Below are positions 44,806 to 56,776 of a stretch of 64,000 bases of DNA, one piece after another (positions within the stretch are counted from its first letter, which is position 1; each line of letters starts with the position of its first letter). The DNA is taken from contig OY755044.1 of NCBI GenBank assembly GCA_963576565.1, forward strand, positions 52,587,347 through 52,651,346. Reading direction: 5' to 3'. The DNA comes from Aspidapion aeneum. Taxonomy: Eukaryota > Arthropoda > Insecta > Coleoptera > Brentidae. The notes beneath the pieces are model-generated. The model was not told the origin of the DNA. It saw nothing but the letters and a program-made list of their open reading frames with translations, and searched no databases. The translations under genes were made by a program, and so were the position numbers.

Positions 44806-45333
44806 AATAAATTTGAATCCATATTTGCTAGTTTTATTAGAACCACATTTTCAAGAAACCAACAAAACTAAAAATATAAAATATATGGTTCAAGAAAAAA
44901 GAAAAGTCAAAAATATACATATATATATATATTTGCTGATTTATGTATGCCAATGTTTTACGCCGAGCCAAATATTTTTTAAAAACTCGACTGTCATCAT
45001 TCTCGTAGGTATGTATTAACAATCTTTATGTACTTACAAAATAAAAGGAAACCGCTTATATCAAATATATTCACCAAAGTTCTAAACAAGCATAAATAAA
45101 GAATAAGTAAATTCTAAATTAAAGAAGCCGCCACGAATTTCACATTCCCCTGCTGCATTTCACATTCCCCTGGAGAAAAATTTTATTTTATTTATTTTTT
45201 TATTCCCGGGCTGAGAGACCGCGCTGCTCATGTCGGTGTTTTAATAAGTGGCCGAAGTGTATTTACAAAAAAAATATATATTTTAAAAAAAATTGATAAA
45301 ATTCAAACCAAAATTTGTGGCTCCATATATACA

Positions 45334-45458
<125 letters not shown>

Positions 45459-45640
45459 CGATCGATGAAAAGATTGCAAAGAAAAAGAAACCATACGTGA
45501 CCTACGACAGCAATTTTGTCTTTCAGGCCAGAGCAACGCTGATTAGCGTTTTTACCCACCATCAGACGCGAGTGTCAAGTCCCCGGAATTTTTAAATCAT
45601 ACAACAAACGTAAATTTTATTACAGGTGAATTTAAAAATC
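45459..45640 (+). repeat. Satellite-unit tail fragment
   Basis: CGATCGATGAAAAGATTG ... GTGACCTACGACAGC ... GCGTTTTTACCCACCATCAG ... CAACAAACGT, then AAATCAAACAAGTTTT. This matches 34571-34735 in the tandem repeat unit and reaches the start of what would be a next unit. Confidence 0.75.
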
Positions 45641-45875
45641 AAACAAGTTTTTAAACCTTTTAACTAAAATCCACGTTTGTTAGAAAATAAAACATTGAAC
45701 GGCCGGAGTGTGTTGTTTAAAAATTACAAGAAACTTTTGATTGTTATAAGAAGGAGAGTTTCTGAAAGGTTCATTTTTCGTTACTAGGAGATCCCTAATT
45801 TAAATATTTGGTAGGTAAGTAATGAATGAATTTAATTAACGTATATTCTAATTGCGTTATTCTCAGCCAATTTAA

Positions 45876-46507
45876 AAAAATACTCTGCCAATTTATGGGC
45901 ACCTAAGCTCACACTAGGTACTATACTTATAGTGTACGTGTAAGCTAATATAACTAAAATGTGAAATATGTTTTATTCAACTCCAGACTCAATTACCTTT
46001 TGTTTGATACCACACAAGCCATGTTTTGACTTAAACTCTAATTTTCAAAATCTACCCCCACCCTTTAAAAAAAAACTAAAATGTATTTTGAGACTCAATT
46101 ACCTATCGTTTGATATAACACACGCCCATGAACCCATTTTTTTAAATCACTTAAAATGTATTTTGTTTACCTCCAGACTCAATTACCTTTCATTTGATAT
46201 CACACATGCCATATTTTCACATAAACTCTAATTTTGGAAATCTCCCCCCACCCTTTTATTGGGCTTGCGTTTGGTGGATTTTGTTTATTTTTAAATGGGA
46301 CCATCTCGACCCAAGGCCCAGCCTATGTACCAAATTTCATTCAAATCGGGCAAGCGGTTTTTGAGTTATGCGCGTTGGTCATTACAGACATACAGACAGA
46401 CAGACAATAAAGTTTCAAAATCATCTGGAATCGGAGCAACTTTTTTTTTCGAAAAAATTAGGATCACCATGGCTCACACTACTATAGTATAGTATATGTG
46501 TGAGCTA
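45876..46507 (-). mobile_element. Hairpin-ended (CTGT)n element, copy D (minimal core)
   Basis: A complete inverted copy: reading on the minus strand, 5' hairpin (46468-46507), leader, a core of only about 23 bp (46384-46406), ACCAACGCGCATAACT block, tail units, 3' hairpin (about 45908-45950) and CCCATAAATTGGCAGAGTAT plus T run. It shows that the family does not need a long array to have complete ends. Confidence 0.85.
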
Positions 46508-48921
46508 AAAATAGTTGGAGGGTATTAGATCCGCTCTGCTGTTTACTTAGTTTACCATCAAATCGTTTTGGTTTAAGTAAAGCAACTTTATTTAGTACAG
46601 ATGTTTGATTTATTTACTTTACACACCCACTCTGTAGACGTAATGTTAATAACAATAAAACACAAAGACACTTTAAAAATGGAGAAAGTTATTTTTTCAA
46701 CCCAGCATCCGAACAACTCTTTAGTCTTCTTCACTAATTAGTAGAGGTCAGATTCCATCTAAAATACTTCTCTAATGGTTAAGTGGCCTCTTCAGTTACC
46801 TGAAGAATGCTGCAAGAGGTTTGTTCTTCACCAAGATATTCGTTAATTGTGGTTCCTTGTTTTTCTTTCTTTGTTTTATTATGTGAATTGTTTTGTTGTC
46901 GATAAGTATTACAGAGCGACACAAAAAAATTGGTAGGTACTCGTATAATTTACACACGTAATTATGTAATCATCTTAAGGCGCAATTGTGTGTGCAATAC
47001 AAATGTATGCAAGTGTGCACACTGACCGCATATCAAGGTAAGAAAAGCTTACTGATTTTGCGTGTTTTTTTTTCTTTTTTTTATAAACCTCGCTGTTAAT
47101 AATAAGAAGTAGTGCATATTGCCATGTCCTAAAGGGCTGCTTTATAGCCTATAGGAAATGATTAGATACAAGTATAGCCATCTGAGGTGCGACCAATACT
47201 AAAGGGGTCTCTTCAAGAGTCATTAAGGTTAGTTTTGCGGTGGCTTCTTGTACAGACCTCTAGAGGCCACTTTCTCACTCCGAATGAAGTCCTAAGTTCA
47301 CTTAACTTTAAGATAAGCACTTGCTGGTGCTGTCAAAGATCGACTTAAGCATAAGTTTTGGGCCTTAGCGTAAGTGGTAAAATTTGAGGACTTCTAACCT
47401 TAAAGATTGTTTTTTTACGATATTTATCTCTATATTTATTATTTGCAATTTTTTTAACGTGATAACTATATAAATAATAAGTTGTTTTTGCTGTATGATA
47501 AAATACAGATAAATACTGAAAATAGTGAATACCCCCGAGGGGTACACCGATATTAAAATTTTGTATATCTACTGCAAAACTATTTGGGTACTTATTTTTT
47601 TCTAGGGGGGGTAATTGCCACGTAACCCCCTCGTATCCGCGTTTGGGACCTGCCAAATACACCTTCTGCAGGAATGGTTCAACCCTTTTGAGAATACCCA
47701 TAAAAAATTTTGTAGAAAATATGGAGCTTGTCAGGGAGCATGAAGAGCTTGATCAGTTGGAATTTATAATAATGGCATCCGCGGAAAAATTCGTTTTGAT
47801 TACTTTAATTCATTAGTAATAAACAATATAATAAAATGAATATAACAAATTCTTCAGATGTCCTGAAAAAACCTTGCAACCCTATACTCACCCCCCCCAT
47901 ATAATAGTTTATTTTTGGCACTAGACAAGTATTAAGCCTGAGGCTTAAGACCCCTAAAAAATAGACTGGCTAGTTGCATCGCGGATCTCTATTCTCTATA
48001 AATATGTAGTTTATTTTTTTGGTTGGACACTTTTGTGGTGTTCATAAGTCCAGTCTCAAGAATTCTGAAAGGAGTACCTCAAAGTTGCTTGACTTAATCT
48101 TCGATTTGTTTATGCTCAGGAAAACGTTCAAAAAGTACAAATCCGAATTAGGCCTTTGTGCAAAAGCTTGCTTTCCCAGGGTAAATGAGACTGCACCGTG
48201 GGGTGATCAGCTGCTCACAGTATCTGGACAAATTTGTCTACAGGACTCCACAGAACTTCCACGAGACCCCACAGGACTATACGTACAGGACATGAACAGG
48301 ACTATACAGGACAATGCAGGTCTAAAAATGTATTAAAGTCCTGTACTACGGTGTACAAATTTGGTTCAGCTGATCAACCCTGGACTGCACACATATCAGA
48401 ATAAAAGTTGTTTTAAATTTTATTTATAAATAAATAACAAACAAAAAAAAATTACAGAAAAAATATCAGCTGTTTTCTGGGAAAAACATCATTGATTGAG
48501 GTCTTAAATTTGATTTTTGCAGCGTTGCCAGAGATTTTGCAACTTACTTTAAGAATAAGATAAGTTTAAGATCAGAAAGTCAATTTATAACTTAAATCGA
48601 GTTACTACTTAAGTATCCGCCGTATACAAGGGGGAGGGGGTACTGGGGGTAATTACCCCCCCCCAAGATTGGTAAAACGTAAGGATTTTTCCACAAAAAA
48701 TCAAAGTTTTTGCTGGCAGCGCATTAAACTTTCTTTATTATTGCGGATTGCGGACCACCCTTAGTGATATTTGTTTAAAATTAACAAGGTGGTAGACGCT
48801 TTTACTCATTGGGCATCGACCGGTGAGATACCACCATGCCAGAACTGAGTAGCGCTAAGTGGTATCACCACGTTCCGCTACTGCGCTGGCAGTCCGGTTC
48901 CAAAAATGAGTAACAGATAGC
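46508..48921. other. Unassigned DNA
   Basis: No gene could be supported. Notable are C/G-rich patches with GGTAATTACCCCC words (47605-47630, 48640-48665), and a short degenerate ACAGGACT repeat at 48238-48320. The frames 47345-47701 and 48019-48336 have no recognisable motif. Confidence 0.4.
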
Positions 48922-49446
48922 ATGATGGCGCCTCCAGGATCAAAATATTCCGGAGGTAAAATACCCGACCACTCGGATCTCCGGGCGTCGGGTGATCCTG
49001 GGGGTCCTTCATGCAAAGATATTAAAAGAAGACCAAAAACTCAACTCAGAATTGATTTAAGCAATATAAGAGGATTAAGTACCAACATGAATTCAGTTCA
49101 CCAACATCTTGAAGAACAAAGACCTGACATCCTTGTTCTCACTGAAACTAAAATCAGTTCTGCAGCACCTATTGTGAGCTATCTTTATCCCGGCTATGAC
49201 CTACACCACCGATTTCGACATAATTTTGGGATCTGTGTGTACATTAAAAATGACCTTTCATGTCTTCGAGAGGAGAAGCTAGAACCAGCGAACCTCGATA
49301 TCATATGGCTAAAATTCACCTCAAAGTCATCGACCAAGTTCATCTGCTGCCTCTACCGACCGCCAAGTAACACCGAGTACCAAAACTTTTTCACGACATT
49401 ATCCGAAAACTGTGATAGTATACAGTCTAACTATCCACATGCGGAA
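48922..49446 (+). pseudogene. LINE endonuclease, N-terminal part
   Basis: The frame has NIRGLSTNMNSVHQHLEEQR, DILVLTETKIS (catalytic Glu of AP-type endonucleases) and YLYPGYDLHHR, GICVYIKNDL and CCLYRPPSNTEY. It ends YPHAE at the Crypton junction, where the natural continuation IVFLGAFNVHN begins at about 51288. This domain nicks genomic DNA for target-primed reverse transcription. The Gly/Pro-rich N-terminus before RIDLSNIRG looks like normal linker for this clade. Confidence 0.82.
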
Positions 49447-51287
49447 TAATTATTTTCCTAACAAGTGTGGAAAGTGATACTTTCCCGCACGCGACTGCAG
49501 TTGACCCGAACGATGCGGAGCGGAGTTCGGGCAAGCAGTCGAGGGTGGGAAAGACACTTTCCGCATGAGTTAGGAACATTATTTTTTCTTCGACCGATGT
49601 TACACTACCACAAATTTACTTTTGAAAAAATATTTTATTTGAACATAAATAAAATACTAATTATTATTATTGGTAATAGTGATATTGAAAACACAATTTG
49701 TTGCAGTTTGAAGATTATTCAGAATTGCCGGTGTAGTGGAGTTCGATGGTGGTAATTCTCGCATCTGGTGGCCGCTTGTAGAATCGAAAGTGCGCAAAGA
49801 TGGCGTCTGGGCCTGCAGGACTCTTCCAGTGGACGTTGACGGCAGCAGTTGCAGGTCACTTACAGTTGACGATGACGGTGCTGGCAACGATTGCAGGTCA
49901 TAGGTAGATGAAAGAATCTTACTCGAGATGTTCTCTTTCTGTTTCTCGGAATCTTCCAAATACCCCTCAGCGACAGCAGTGGACTTCCACCCACCAAGGC
50001 GTTTTATGTTTGTTATGCCTTCATCTGAATCTGCTAGGAATGTTGCTGAAGAACGTCTGAAGCTATGGCCGGTATAACGTTCTGGGTTAGGCAGGCGCAA
50101 ATATGCAGCGATCTCTGATGGCATCTTTCCAAAAGTGTTCACTCCTACACACTGGAACATTTTCCTTTTTTATAATAAATAAAAAACCGGCGGTGCGGAG
50201 TAGTAGGAGGTCTCAAATTTGCGTACTTTCTATACAGCATCAAAAAAGATCCATTATTTATTTCTTCGGATAAAACGAAGGATCTTGAGGAATGATTTTT
50301 AGTGTCGGAGATCTTAACAACGATCAGACTTCCTTTATCCTGTATGTCATCCAGAGTGATATTTAAAAGCTCCGCCCTGCGGAGAGCACCAGCCAAAGCA
50401 AAAATGGTACTCACTTTAATCATCAAATAAATCTCATCAGGAGCTAACATAAACCGCGATATATCATCTTTGGTGAAAACTTGCGCCTTCTGTGCTCGAA
50501 AACCAACATTTTTTTGTTTAAGAAACGATGTTAGCTTGTGGAATCTGCTTATGTCCAGATTTTGCTTAATTTTAACCAAGCTTTTCACCATGGAATAGCG
50601 TGACCATAAGGTATTCGATTTCAAGACCTTGCTCAGGTCTAGGAAGTATGCCAAGAAGACTTCTTCTTTGTAGATTCTCACCCCTTTCTCCTTACACCAT
50701 GTCACGAAATGATTGTACTGTTTTTCGTACCTTTGTCTCGATTTGGCAGGTAGCAGCTCACCATTCACATCTTCAGCAGCCTGCAAAATGCACTCCGGAA
50801 GTTCATCTTCGGAACAGTCCATTGAAAAATCCATTTTATTCAAAATAAAAGGCAGTTCTGTCACTTCAGAGACGCTCTTTGAATAGCTTTGACGTTTGAG
50901 TAACAATAACATAACTTGGTTGCCATAGCAAACTGGACCAAGCACCTGTCACAGCTTGGGATGATAGTTGTTGTATGACATGACTATACGGGGGGTATGC
51001 AGAAATATTTAAAAAAATCCATTATTCTGTTTTTTTTTAAATTGAATAAAAAACTTGAAATGAGCTATAATTCATCAGATTGCCTACCTGCTAAATTCCC
51101 TACACTGTACCAAGTCGATAGTTACGACTTTTGAGGTATAAACCTATAGAATAACTCCAAAATTGGCATAGTTTTACTTTCCCGCACTAGTGCGGGAAAG
51201 TGATTTTCCCGCACTAGGGCGGGAAAGTGATGCTTTCAAAACTAAAATGCGTGCGGGAAAGTGGGTATATATGCACGGTCGTAGAAA
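49447..51287 (-). mobile_element. Crypton (tyrosine-recombinase transposon), nearly intact
   Basis: An insertion of about 1.84 kb in the LINE; deleting it restores the LINE reading YPHAE-IVFLGAF. On the minus strand the 5' end has GCGTGCGGGAAAGTGG-type words and a perfect 26-bp palindrome centred on CACTAGTG (51176-51201). The 3' end has CTAACTCATGCGGAAAG, the core GCCCGAAC-spacer-GTTCGGGT (49505-49532 on plus) with outer arms GCAGTC/GACTGC, and ACTTTCCACACTTGTTAGG. It carries one recombinase gene. No target duplication is visible, as known for Cryptons; edge positions are uncertain by a few bases. Confidence 0.82.
49657..50834 (-). CDS. Crypton tyrosine recombinase (one frameshift)
   Basis: Start chosen at MDFSMDCSEDELPECILQAA (ATG 50832-50834) because the deleted copy at 40681 starts at the equivalent Met. 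The N-terminal SAM-like domain has RYEKQYNHFVTWCKEKGVR and NLDISRFHKLTSFLKQK. The catalytic domain has FALAGALRRAELLNI (first Arg), KISDTKNHSSRSF (likely Lys), YTGHSFRRSSATFLAD (H-x-x-R), RLGGWKSTAVAEGYLED (Trp and nucleophile Tyr). One shift at about 50150 separates GKC from QCVGVNTFGKMPSEIAAYL. A Ser/Pro-rich tail of about 80 residues ends at 49657. It would cut and rejoin the element ends through the Tyr. All catalytic residues remain, so this is the best-preserved gene in the window. Confidence 0.85.
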
Positions 51288-52055
51288 AATTGTTTTTTTA
51301 GGCGCTTTCAACGTCCACAATATACCCTGGCTAAAACACCACAACAAAACAGATAATGAAGGCAGGGAAGCAGAAGCTTTTGCCATAAGTTGTGGTCTAA
51401 CGCAGCTTGTCGATGAACTTACCCGTATCTTAGAAAGTGGTGAATTTGCAGCGCTTTTAGACTTGTTCCTAACTACAAATCTGACTCGTACACAATTCAA
51501 GTAGATCCCCCACTTGGTTCATCCGATCATAAACTTATAATAACAAAGTGCGAAATGCTCATACCCCCAAGCCAACAATCACTTCCTCGTAAAATGTGGC
51601 ACGATAAATCGGCAAAATGGAATGACCTTAAACAGATTTACCTAGAATTTCCATGGCAAGAGGTTTGCTTTAAAACAGCTGATCCCACTATTTGCTGTAA
51701 TGAAATAACAAATGTAATCTTATCTGGAATGGATGCATATATCCCACATACAATAAAACGCAGAGCAAATGCAAAACCTTGGTTTAACAGCCAGTGTCAA
51801 ACGGCTGCACAGAAAAAACACAGAGCATATAACCTTTGGAAACGACAACAGACCGCTCAAACCCACACAGAATTTATAGAAGCCAGAAATAGTTGCAAAA
51901 TTACTATTGACGCCGCCAAAGAAACGTACAATCAAAGAATAAAAAACAGGTTGCTGAATTGTCCAAGTAGTTCCTTTGGTCTCTTGCAAAAGCTGTTGGA
52001 TCAAACTTTACCAAGTCATCCATACCACCATTTACAGATAAAAATACTCACTTAG
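51288..52055 (+). pseudogene. LINE endonuclease C-terminal part and linker
   Basis: IVFLGAFNVHNIPWLKHHNK (usual GDFNVH; Asp is replaced by Ala), then EAFAISCGLTQLVDELTRI, ALLDLFLTTN, a frameshift near 51504-51555, and linker text KAWFN-type (AKPWFNSQCQTAAQKKHRAY) to 52055. The changed GDFN Asp and the shifts show decay independent of the Crypton insertion. Confidence 0.8.
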
Positions 52056-52081
52056 CCACAACATCAGAGGAAAAAGCCAAT

Positions 52082-53033
52082 ATGCTGGCCAAAATCTTTT
52101 CCTACAACTCAAACCTAACAGTGCCAAATGGAAAAACTCCACCGTTCATTGAAAGGGTTTCCCACAGTATGCCAGAGGTACCCTTTTGTCACAGAGAAAT
52201 ACGAAAATCCCTTAAAAAGTTGGATACAAACAAAGCAATGGGTCCAGATGGCATTCCCGCGATAGTACTCAAAAATTTTGCTAACGAACTCACCCCAACT
52301 TTCACTAAATTATTCAATTTATCTTACAGGCAAGGGGTATATCCATCATCATGGAAGTCTGCCGCAGTACAACCTATTCCACAGAACGGAAAAAGGACAG
52401 AGCCGTTAAACTATAGACCAATTGCTCTACTTCCGGTGATATCAAAAGTAATGGAAAGAGTTGTGAACAATCACCTAACCAAGTACTTGGAAAAGTACAA
52501 AATTTCGAAAATATAGGTCAACTGGCGATTTACTTACATACGTCACTCACTTATGGTAAAAAGCGATTGAGTTACGGGGCGAAACAAGAACAATTGCCTT
52601 AGATATATCTAAAGCATTCGATAAAGTCTGGCATGAAAATCTGCTCAACAAGCTCAAAGCAATGGGATTGTCGCCGAAACTGTGCACTTGGTTTAAAAGT
52701 TACCTTAAGGATAGATCCATTTATGTTGCACTGGATGGCCGGCACTCCAACTATTACCAAATAAATGCTGGTGTGCCACACTTTTTCTGATTTACATAAA
52801 TGACCTCATAGATAAAACAGCAAATCCACTTTATTGCTTTGCAGATGATGGCAATGTAGTCTCCTCAGTCATACCATCCACATGTCTATCCGCACGTGAA
52901 TTCCATCATCTTAGACTAACTCAAATATCGCAGATAAATAACGACCTGGAGATAATAGAGGACTGGGGCAACAAAAACATTGTACAGTTCAACGCGCAGA
53001 AACCTCAAGCAGCCCTGTTTTCAAAAAAGACCA
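52082..53033 (+). pseudogene. LINE reverse transcriptase
   Basis: It begins with KKLDTNKAMGPDGIPAIVLK and NYRPIALLPVISKVMERVVN (fingers). A stop and shift lie near 52513-52560, a region that still reads RSTGDLLTYVTHLW. Then ALDISKAFDKVWH (first Asp, about 52600), INAGVPH at about 52770 with the usual QGSVLSP deleted, LIYINDLIDK, and CFADDGNV (catalytic ADD, about 52840). The enzyme would copy element RNA at the nick; the deletion in motif B and several shifts abolish it. Confidence 0.85.
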
Positions 53034-53693
53034 GCACCGGTGAGCCAAACATTATGCCATCTGGAGTGCTGTCACATTGCAGATCCAGTTGAACATCTCA
53101 GGAGTCACTGCGGAGACCAACATGTCTTGGCACAGTCACGTGGCAGATATACCCAAAAGGGCGTCCCAAAAGCTTGGGGTGCTATTTCGTACAAAACATC
53201 TGTATACACCAAGCCAACTGCTGACACTCTACAAAGCCCAGATTTGACCAATATGGAGTACTGCTCACATAAATGGAGTGCGGCACCAAAACATACCTTA
53301 ATGCTTTTGAACACCGTGCAAAAACGAGCTATCAAGCTGATCAATGACACCGCACTTATTCGTAGCTTGGATAGTCTCGAACATCGAAGAACTGTGAGCG
53401 ATCTATCTCTCTTCTACAGTTATTATCACGGAAAATGCTCTGAAGAGTTGGCACGTATGATCCCCCCGGGAGTAGTACCTACTAGGCGAACACGTCAAAC
53501 AGACGGTAACCATCAATTTACTGTCAAAATAGAGGCACCAAGAACCTCAATATATCAGAATTCATATCTCTGGAGAACAACATCGCTGTCGAATAAACTC
53601 CCTGCGACAGTTTTCCCTGCAGGTTACAACCTGAACCGTTTCAAAACCAACACACACCAACATTTCCGCGCACTGGCCGCTTCTCGAGCATGA
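52980..53693 (+). pseudogene. LINE C-terminal region
   Basis: The informative part is LNTVQKRAIKLINDTALI, DSLEHRRTVSDLSLFYSYYH, GKCSEELARMIPP and TVKIEAPRTSIYQNSYLW, then LPATVFPAGYNLNRFKTN. This is the conserved tail of CR1/Jockey-type pol proteins in arthropods, with a stop soon after. The first ~75 codons are a shifted reading of the thumb region. Confidence 0.8.
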
Positions 53694-53739
53694 TATTTAT
53701 ATATCCTTGCGAGTGCGCTTAACCGTAAAAAAAAAGTGG

Positions 53740-54589
53740 CCTAAATTTGTAGAGTAACACAGATATATGTGCTCCTATTTAGCAAGAATGTGTTGTTTGA
53801 CTAAATTACCCCTCCGAAGATCAGGGTCTGGATACGCCACTGACTTAAGTTAAAACTTAAGATAAGCCAAAGTGAAAAGGTGGCCCAGAAAGGGCTAAGA
53901 AGCATCTAACAGAACTCCCTGGTTAACTGGGGGACCGTAACTGAAAGCCTAAATTAATGATCTGTAGAGCTTTTAAAACTAAAAGATGGTAGGTATGTGT
54001 TTCAAATACAATTTTTATTAAAGTTGCAATTAACATCGGAACAAAATTGCTTGTAGGCATAGGTGCAAAGTTTACCCTGCGCAAACACCGTGAACAAAGG
54101 ATTTCTTGTTGCGATCTTGTACTCTGGAGAAGGGAAACCCCACTTGAAACTAATCTACAATCTACCCTTTATTTATTGCACAGGTGTGTATGTGTTACAT
54201 CGGAATATGTCCATTTACCAAAAACTATACCAACTGTTTTAAAGAGAATCATTTTAATCTTTAATTTCGTATCGAAAGAAATTGTTAAAAATTTATTCTC
54301 ATATAAATTAATCAGTCAACAATTTAATTGGTGGTAATTATTCCGTTGAAACAGATGTCTAAAAAATCTCAGACGGTGTTTTGTTGTCCAATTAGATAAA
54401 TTTAATTTTAATCGTTATTATTACTTTTTTATAAGGATTTGACCATGGAGAAAAATTGAATAGGATTCTAATGTTTTCTTTTTTAATTAAAGTGATTCAT
54501 TGGGGTAATTGTTTATAAGTATCTATTATTGTCGATTTTTTTCCGACGTATAATACTGATACTTATAGGCACAGTCAATTTCTAACTTC
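53740..54589. other. Unassigned DNA
   Basis: No gene could be supported. The frame 54047-54337 shows no motif. A GATACGCCACTG word near 53832 resembles the right end of the MITEs at 10.4 and 15.2 kb. Confidence 0.4.
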
Positions 54590-54930
54590 CGAGCCCGCAC
54601 AGCAATGGCTAGAGAAGGTATTATTTTTTTAAAAATTGCGATAACGCCGAAAATGTGCTTTTTGGGTGTATTTTGACCTATCTTAGCAATCTCGTCGTGA
54701 CGTCTGTCTGTGTGCGTGTGTATATGTGTATTTCTGTCCGTAACACGATAGCTCCTAAACCGCTGAACCGATTTTCATAAAATTTTCAGATAAAATAGTG
54801 TTCGACACTCTAACGAGCTGATTATATTTTGGTCAAAATTCATTAATGCTAATGACAGTTTTTAAAAATTAAAATTTTTAAGAATTCTAACGTTTTAACG
54901 GAGCATTGCATCAATATGCGGTTTTTGTAA
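54590..54930 (+). repeat. GTCY-core interspersed repeat, copy 2
   Basis: It contains AGCAATGGCTAGAGAAGGTA, a degenerate core GTCTGTCTGTGTGCGTGTGT ... CTGTCCG, and TAACACGATAGCTCCTAAAC CGCTGAACCGATTTTCAT. It matches 6330-6556 in the opposite orientation over about 200 bp, through ACGGAGCAT near 54900. No coding sequence. Confidence 0.65.
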
Positions 54931-55268
54931 AATAATATACTGCATTTTGCATAGTTTGGGTTATAACCAAAAACTTTGTCGGAGCTTTAGTTTCCGAGAT
55001 ATTTACAAAAAACTGTTTTCATAGCTTCACTTACAGTGTGCTAATATGGATCTATTTATTTTTAAATGTTTTGGTTTTTTTGTTGTTCCCTTTGCATGAC
55101 TCCTTTAAATATTTTTTCGTGGGGTAATCTTGCGACATATTTTTTGCTTTTCCCCAATTTATTCCTTGTCTTTATCAAACGTTGTGTTTATCAAGGTCTC
55201 GGCGTAGGGGAGGCAAGTAAGAGGGTGTTCACTCTAGTATTTACGTGTAAACTTACGTTTTTAAATTT

Positions 55269-56741
55269 TAGCTCACACTACTACTATACTATAGTAGTGT
55301 GAGCTATGATGATCCTAATTTTTTCTCGAAAAAAAAGTTGCTCCGATTTTAAAAAAAATTATATATCTTTGCGTTTCAGATGATTTTGAAACTTTTTTGT
55401 CGCGCCGTCTGTCTGTCTGTATGTCTGTCTGTATGTCTGTCTGTATGTCTGTCTGTATGTCTGTCTGTATGTCTGTCTGTATGTCTGTCTGTATGTCTGT
55501 CTGTATGTCTGTCTGTATGTCTGTCTGTATGTCTGTCTGTAGGTCTGTCTGTATGTCTGTCTGTATGTCTGTCTGTATGTCTGTCTGTATGTCTGTCTGT
55601 ATGTCTGTCTGTATGTCTGTCTGTATGTTTGTCTGTATGTCTGTCTGTATGTCTGTCTGTATGTCTGTCTGTATGTCTGTCTGTATGTCTGTCTGTCTGT
55701 ATGTCTGTCTGTATGTCTGTCTGTATGTCTGTCTGTATGTCTGTCTGTATGTCTGTCTGTATGTCTGTCTGTATGTCTGTCTGTATGTCTGTCTGTATGT
55801 CTGTCTGTATGTCTGTATGTCTGTCTGTCTGTATGTCTGTCTGTATGTCTGTATGTCTGTCTGTATGTCTGTCTGTATGTCTGTCTGTCTGTATGTCTGT
55901 CTGTATGTCTGTCTGTATGTCTGTCTGTATGTCTGTCTGTATGTCTGTCTGTATGTCTGTCTGTATGTCTGTCTGTATGTCTGTCTGTATGTCTGTCTGT
56001 ATGTCTGTCTGTATGTCTGTCTGTATGTCTGTATGTCTGTCTGTATGTCTGTCTGTATGTCTGTCTGTATGTCTGTCTGTATGTCTGTCTGTCTGTATGT
56101 CTGTCTGTATGTCTGTCTGTATGTCTGTCTGTATGTCTGTCTGTATGTCTGTCTGTATGTCTGTCTGTATGTCTGTCTGTATGTCTGTCTGTATGTCTGT
56201 CTGTATGTCTGTCTGTATGTCTGTCTGTCTGTATGTCTGTCTGTATGTCTGTCTGTATGTCTGTCTGTATGTCTGTCTGTATGTCTGTCTGTATGTCTGT
56301 CTGTATGTCTGTCTGTATGTCTGTCTGTATGTCTGTCTGTATGTCTGTCTGTATGTCTGTCTGTATGTCTGTCTGTATGTCTGTCTGTATGTCTGTCTGT
56401 ATGTCTGTCTGTATGTCTGTCTGTATGTCTGTCTGTATGTCTGTCTGTATGTCTGTCTGTATGTCTGTCTGTATGTCTGTCTGTATGTCTGTCTGTATGT
56501 CTGTCTGTATGTCTGTCTGTATGTCTGTCTGTATGTCTGTCTGTATGTCTGTCTGTATGTCTGTCTGTATGTCTGTCTGTATGTCTGTCTGTATGTCTGT
56601 CTGTATGTCTGTCTGTATGTCTGTCTGTCTGTCTGTCTGTCTGTATGTCTGTCTGTATGTCTGTCTGTATGTCTGTCTGTATGTCTGTCTGTATGTCTGT
56701 CTGTATGTCTGTCTGTATGTCTGTCTGTATGTCTGTCTGTA

Positions 56742-56776
<35 letters not shown>

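Larger units (their letters stand above)
43425..44870 (+). mobile_element. Penelope-like element with inverted flanking repeats
   Basis: Arms of about 230 bp lie at 43425-43662 (minus sense) and 44640-44870 (plus sense) and pair imperfectly throughout (GGACCGAAACGTC, AGCAATTATTTTTTAGAG-type word, CATTCACTCACATTTTCACA). Between them is the C-terminal part of a PLE protein with a GIY-YIG domain. PLEs are known to carry terminal repeats in direct or inverted arrangement. The reverse transcriptase is missing. Confidence 0.78.
48922..53736 (+). mobile_element. CR1/Jockey-like LINE, interrupted by a Crypton
   Basis: A non-LTR retrotransposon with AP-type endonuclease (48922-49446, resumed at 51288) and reverse transcriptase (about 52100-52900), ending with a typical C-terminal region (to 53693) and a short A-run (about 53727-53735). 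No ORF1 is recognisable upstream. The Crypton at 49447-51287 splits the endonuclease. Several frameshifts and stops make it inactive. Confidence 0.85.

Noticed and set aside
47345..47701. 118-codon minus-strand frame with PLEKNKYPNSF-like text
   Set aside because: No family resemblance and it runs through a poly-C/G degenerate repeat.
50600..50848. Plus-strand frame over the recombinase N-terminus
   Set aside because: Shadow of the minus-strand recombinase, which has all the family motifs.
51174..51260. GTGCGGGAAAG palindromes as a transcription-factor or heat-shock type control region
   Set aside because: The same words recur at the ends of two other Crypton copies, so they belong to the element.
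54047..54337. 96-codon frame after the LINE
   Set aside because: No motif, no conserved neighbour, composition like flanking non-coding DNA.
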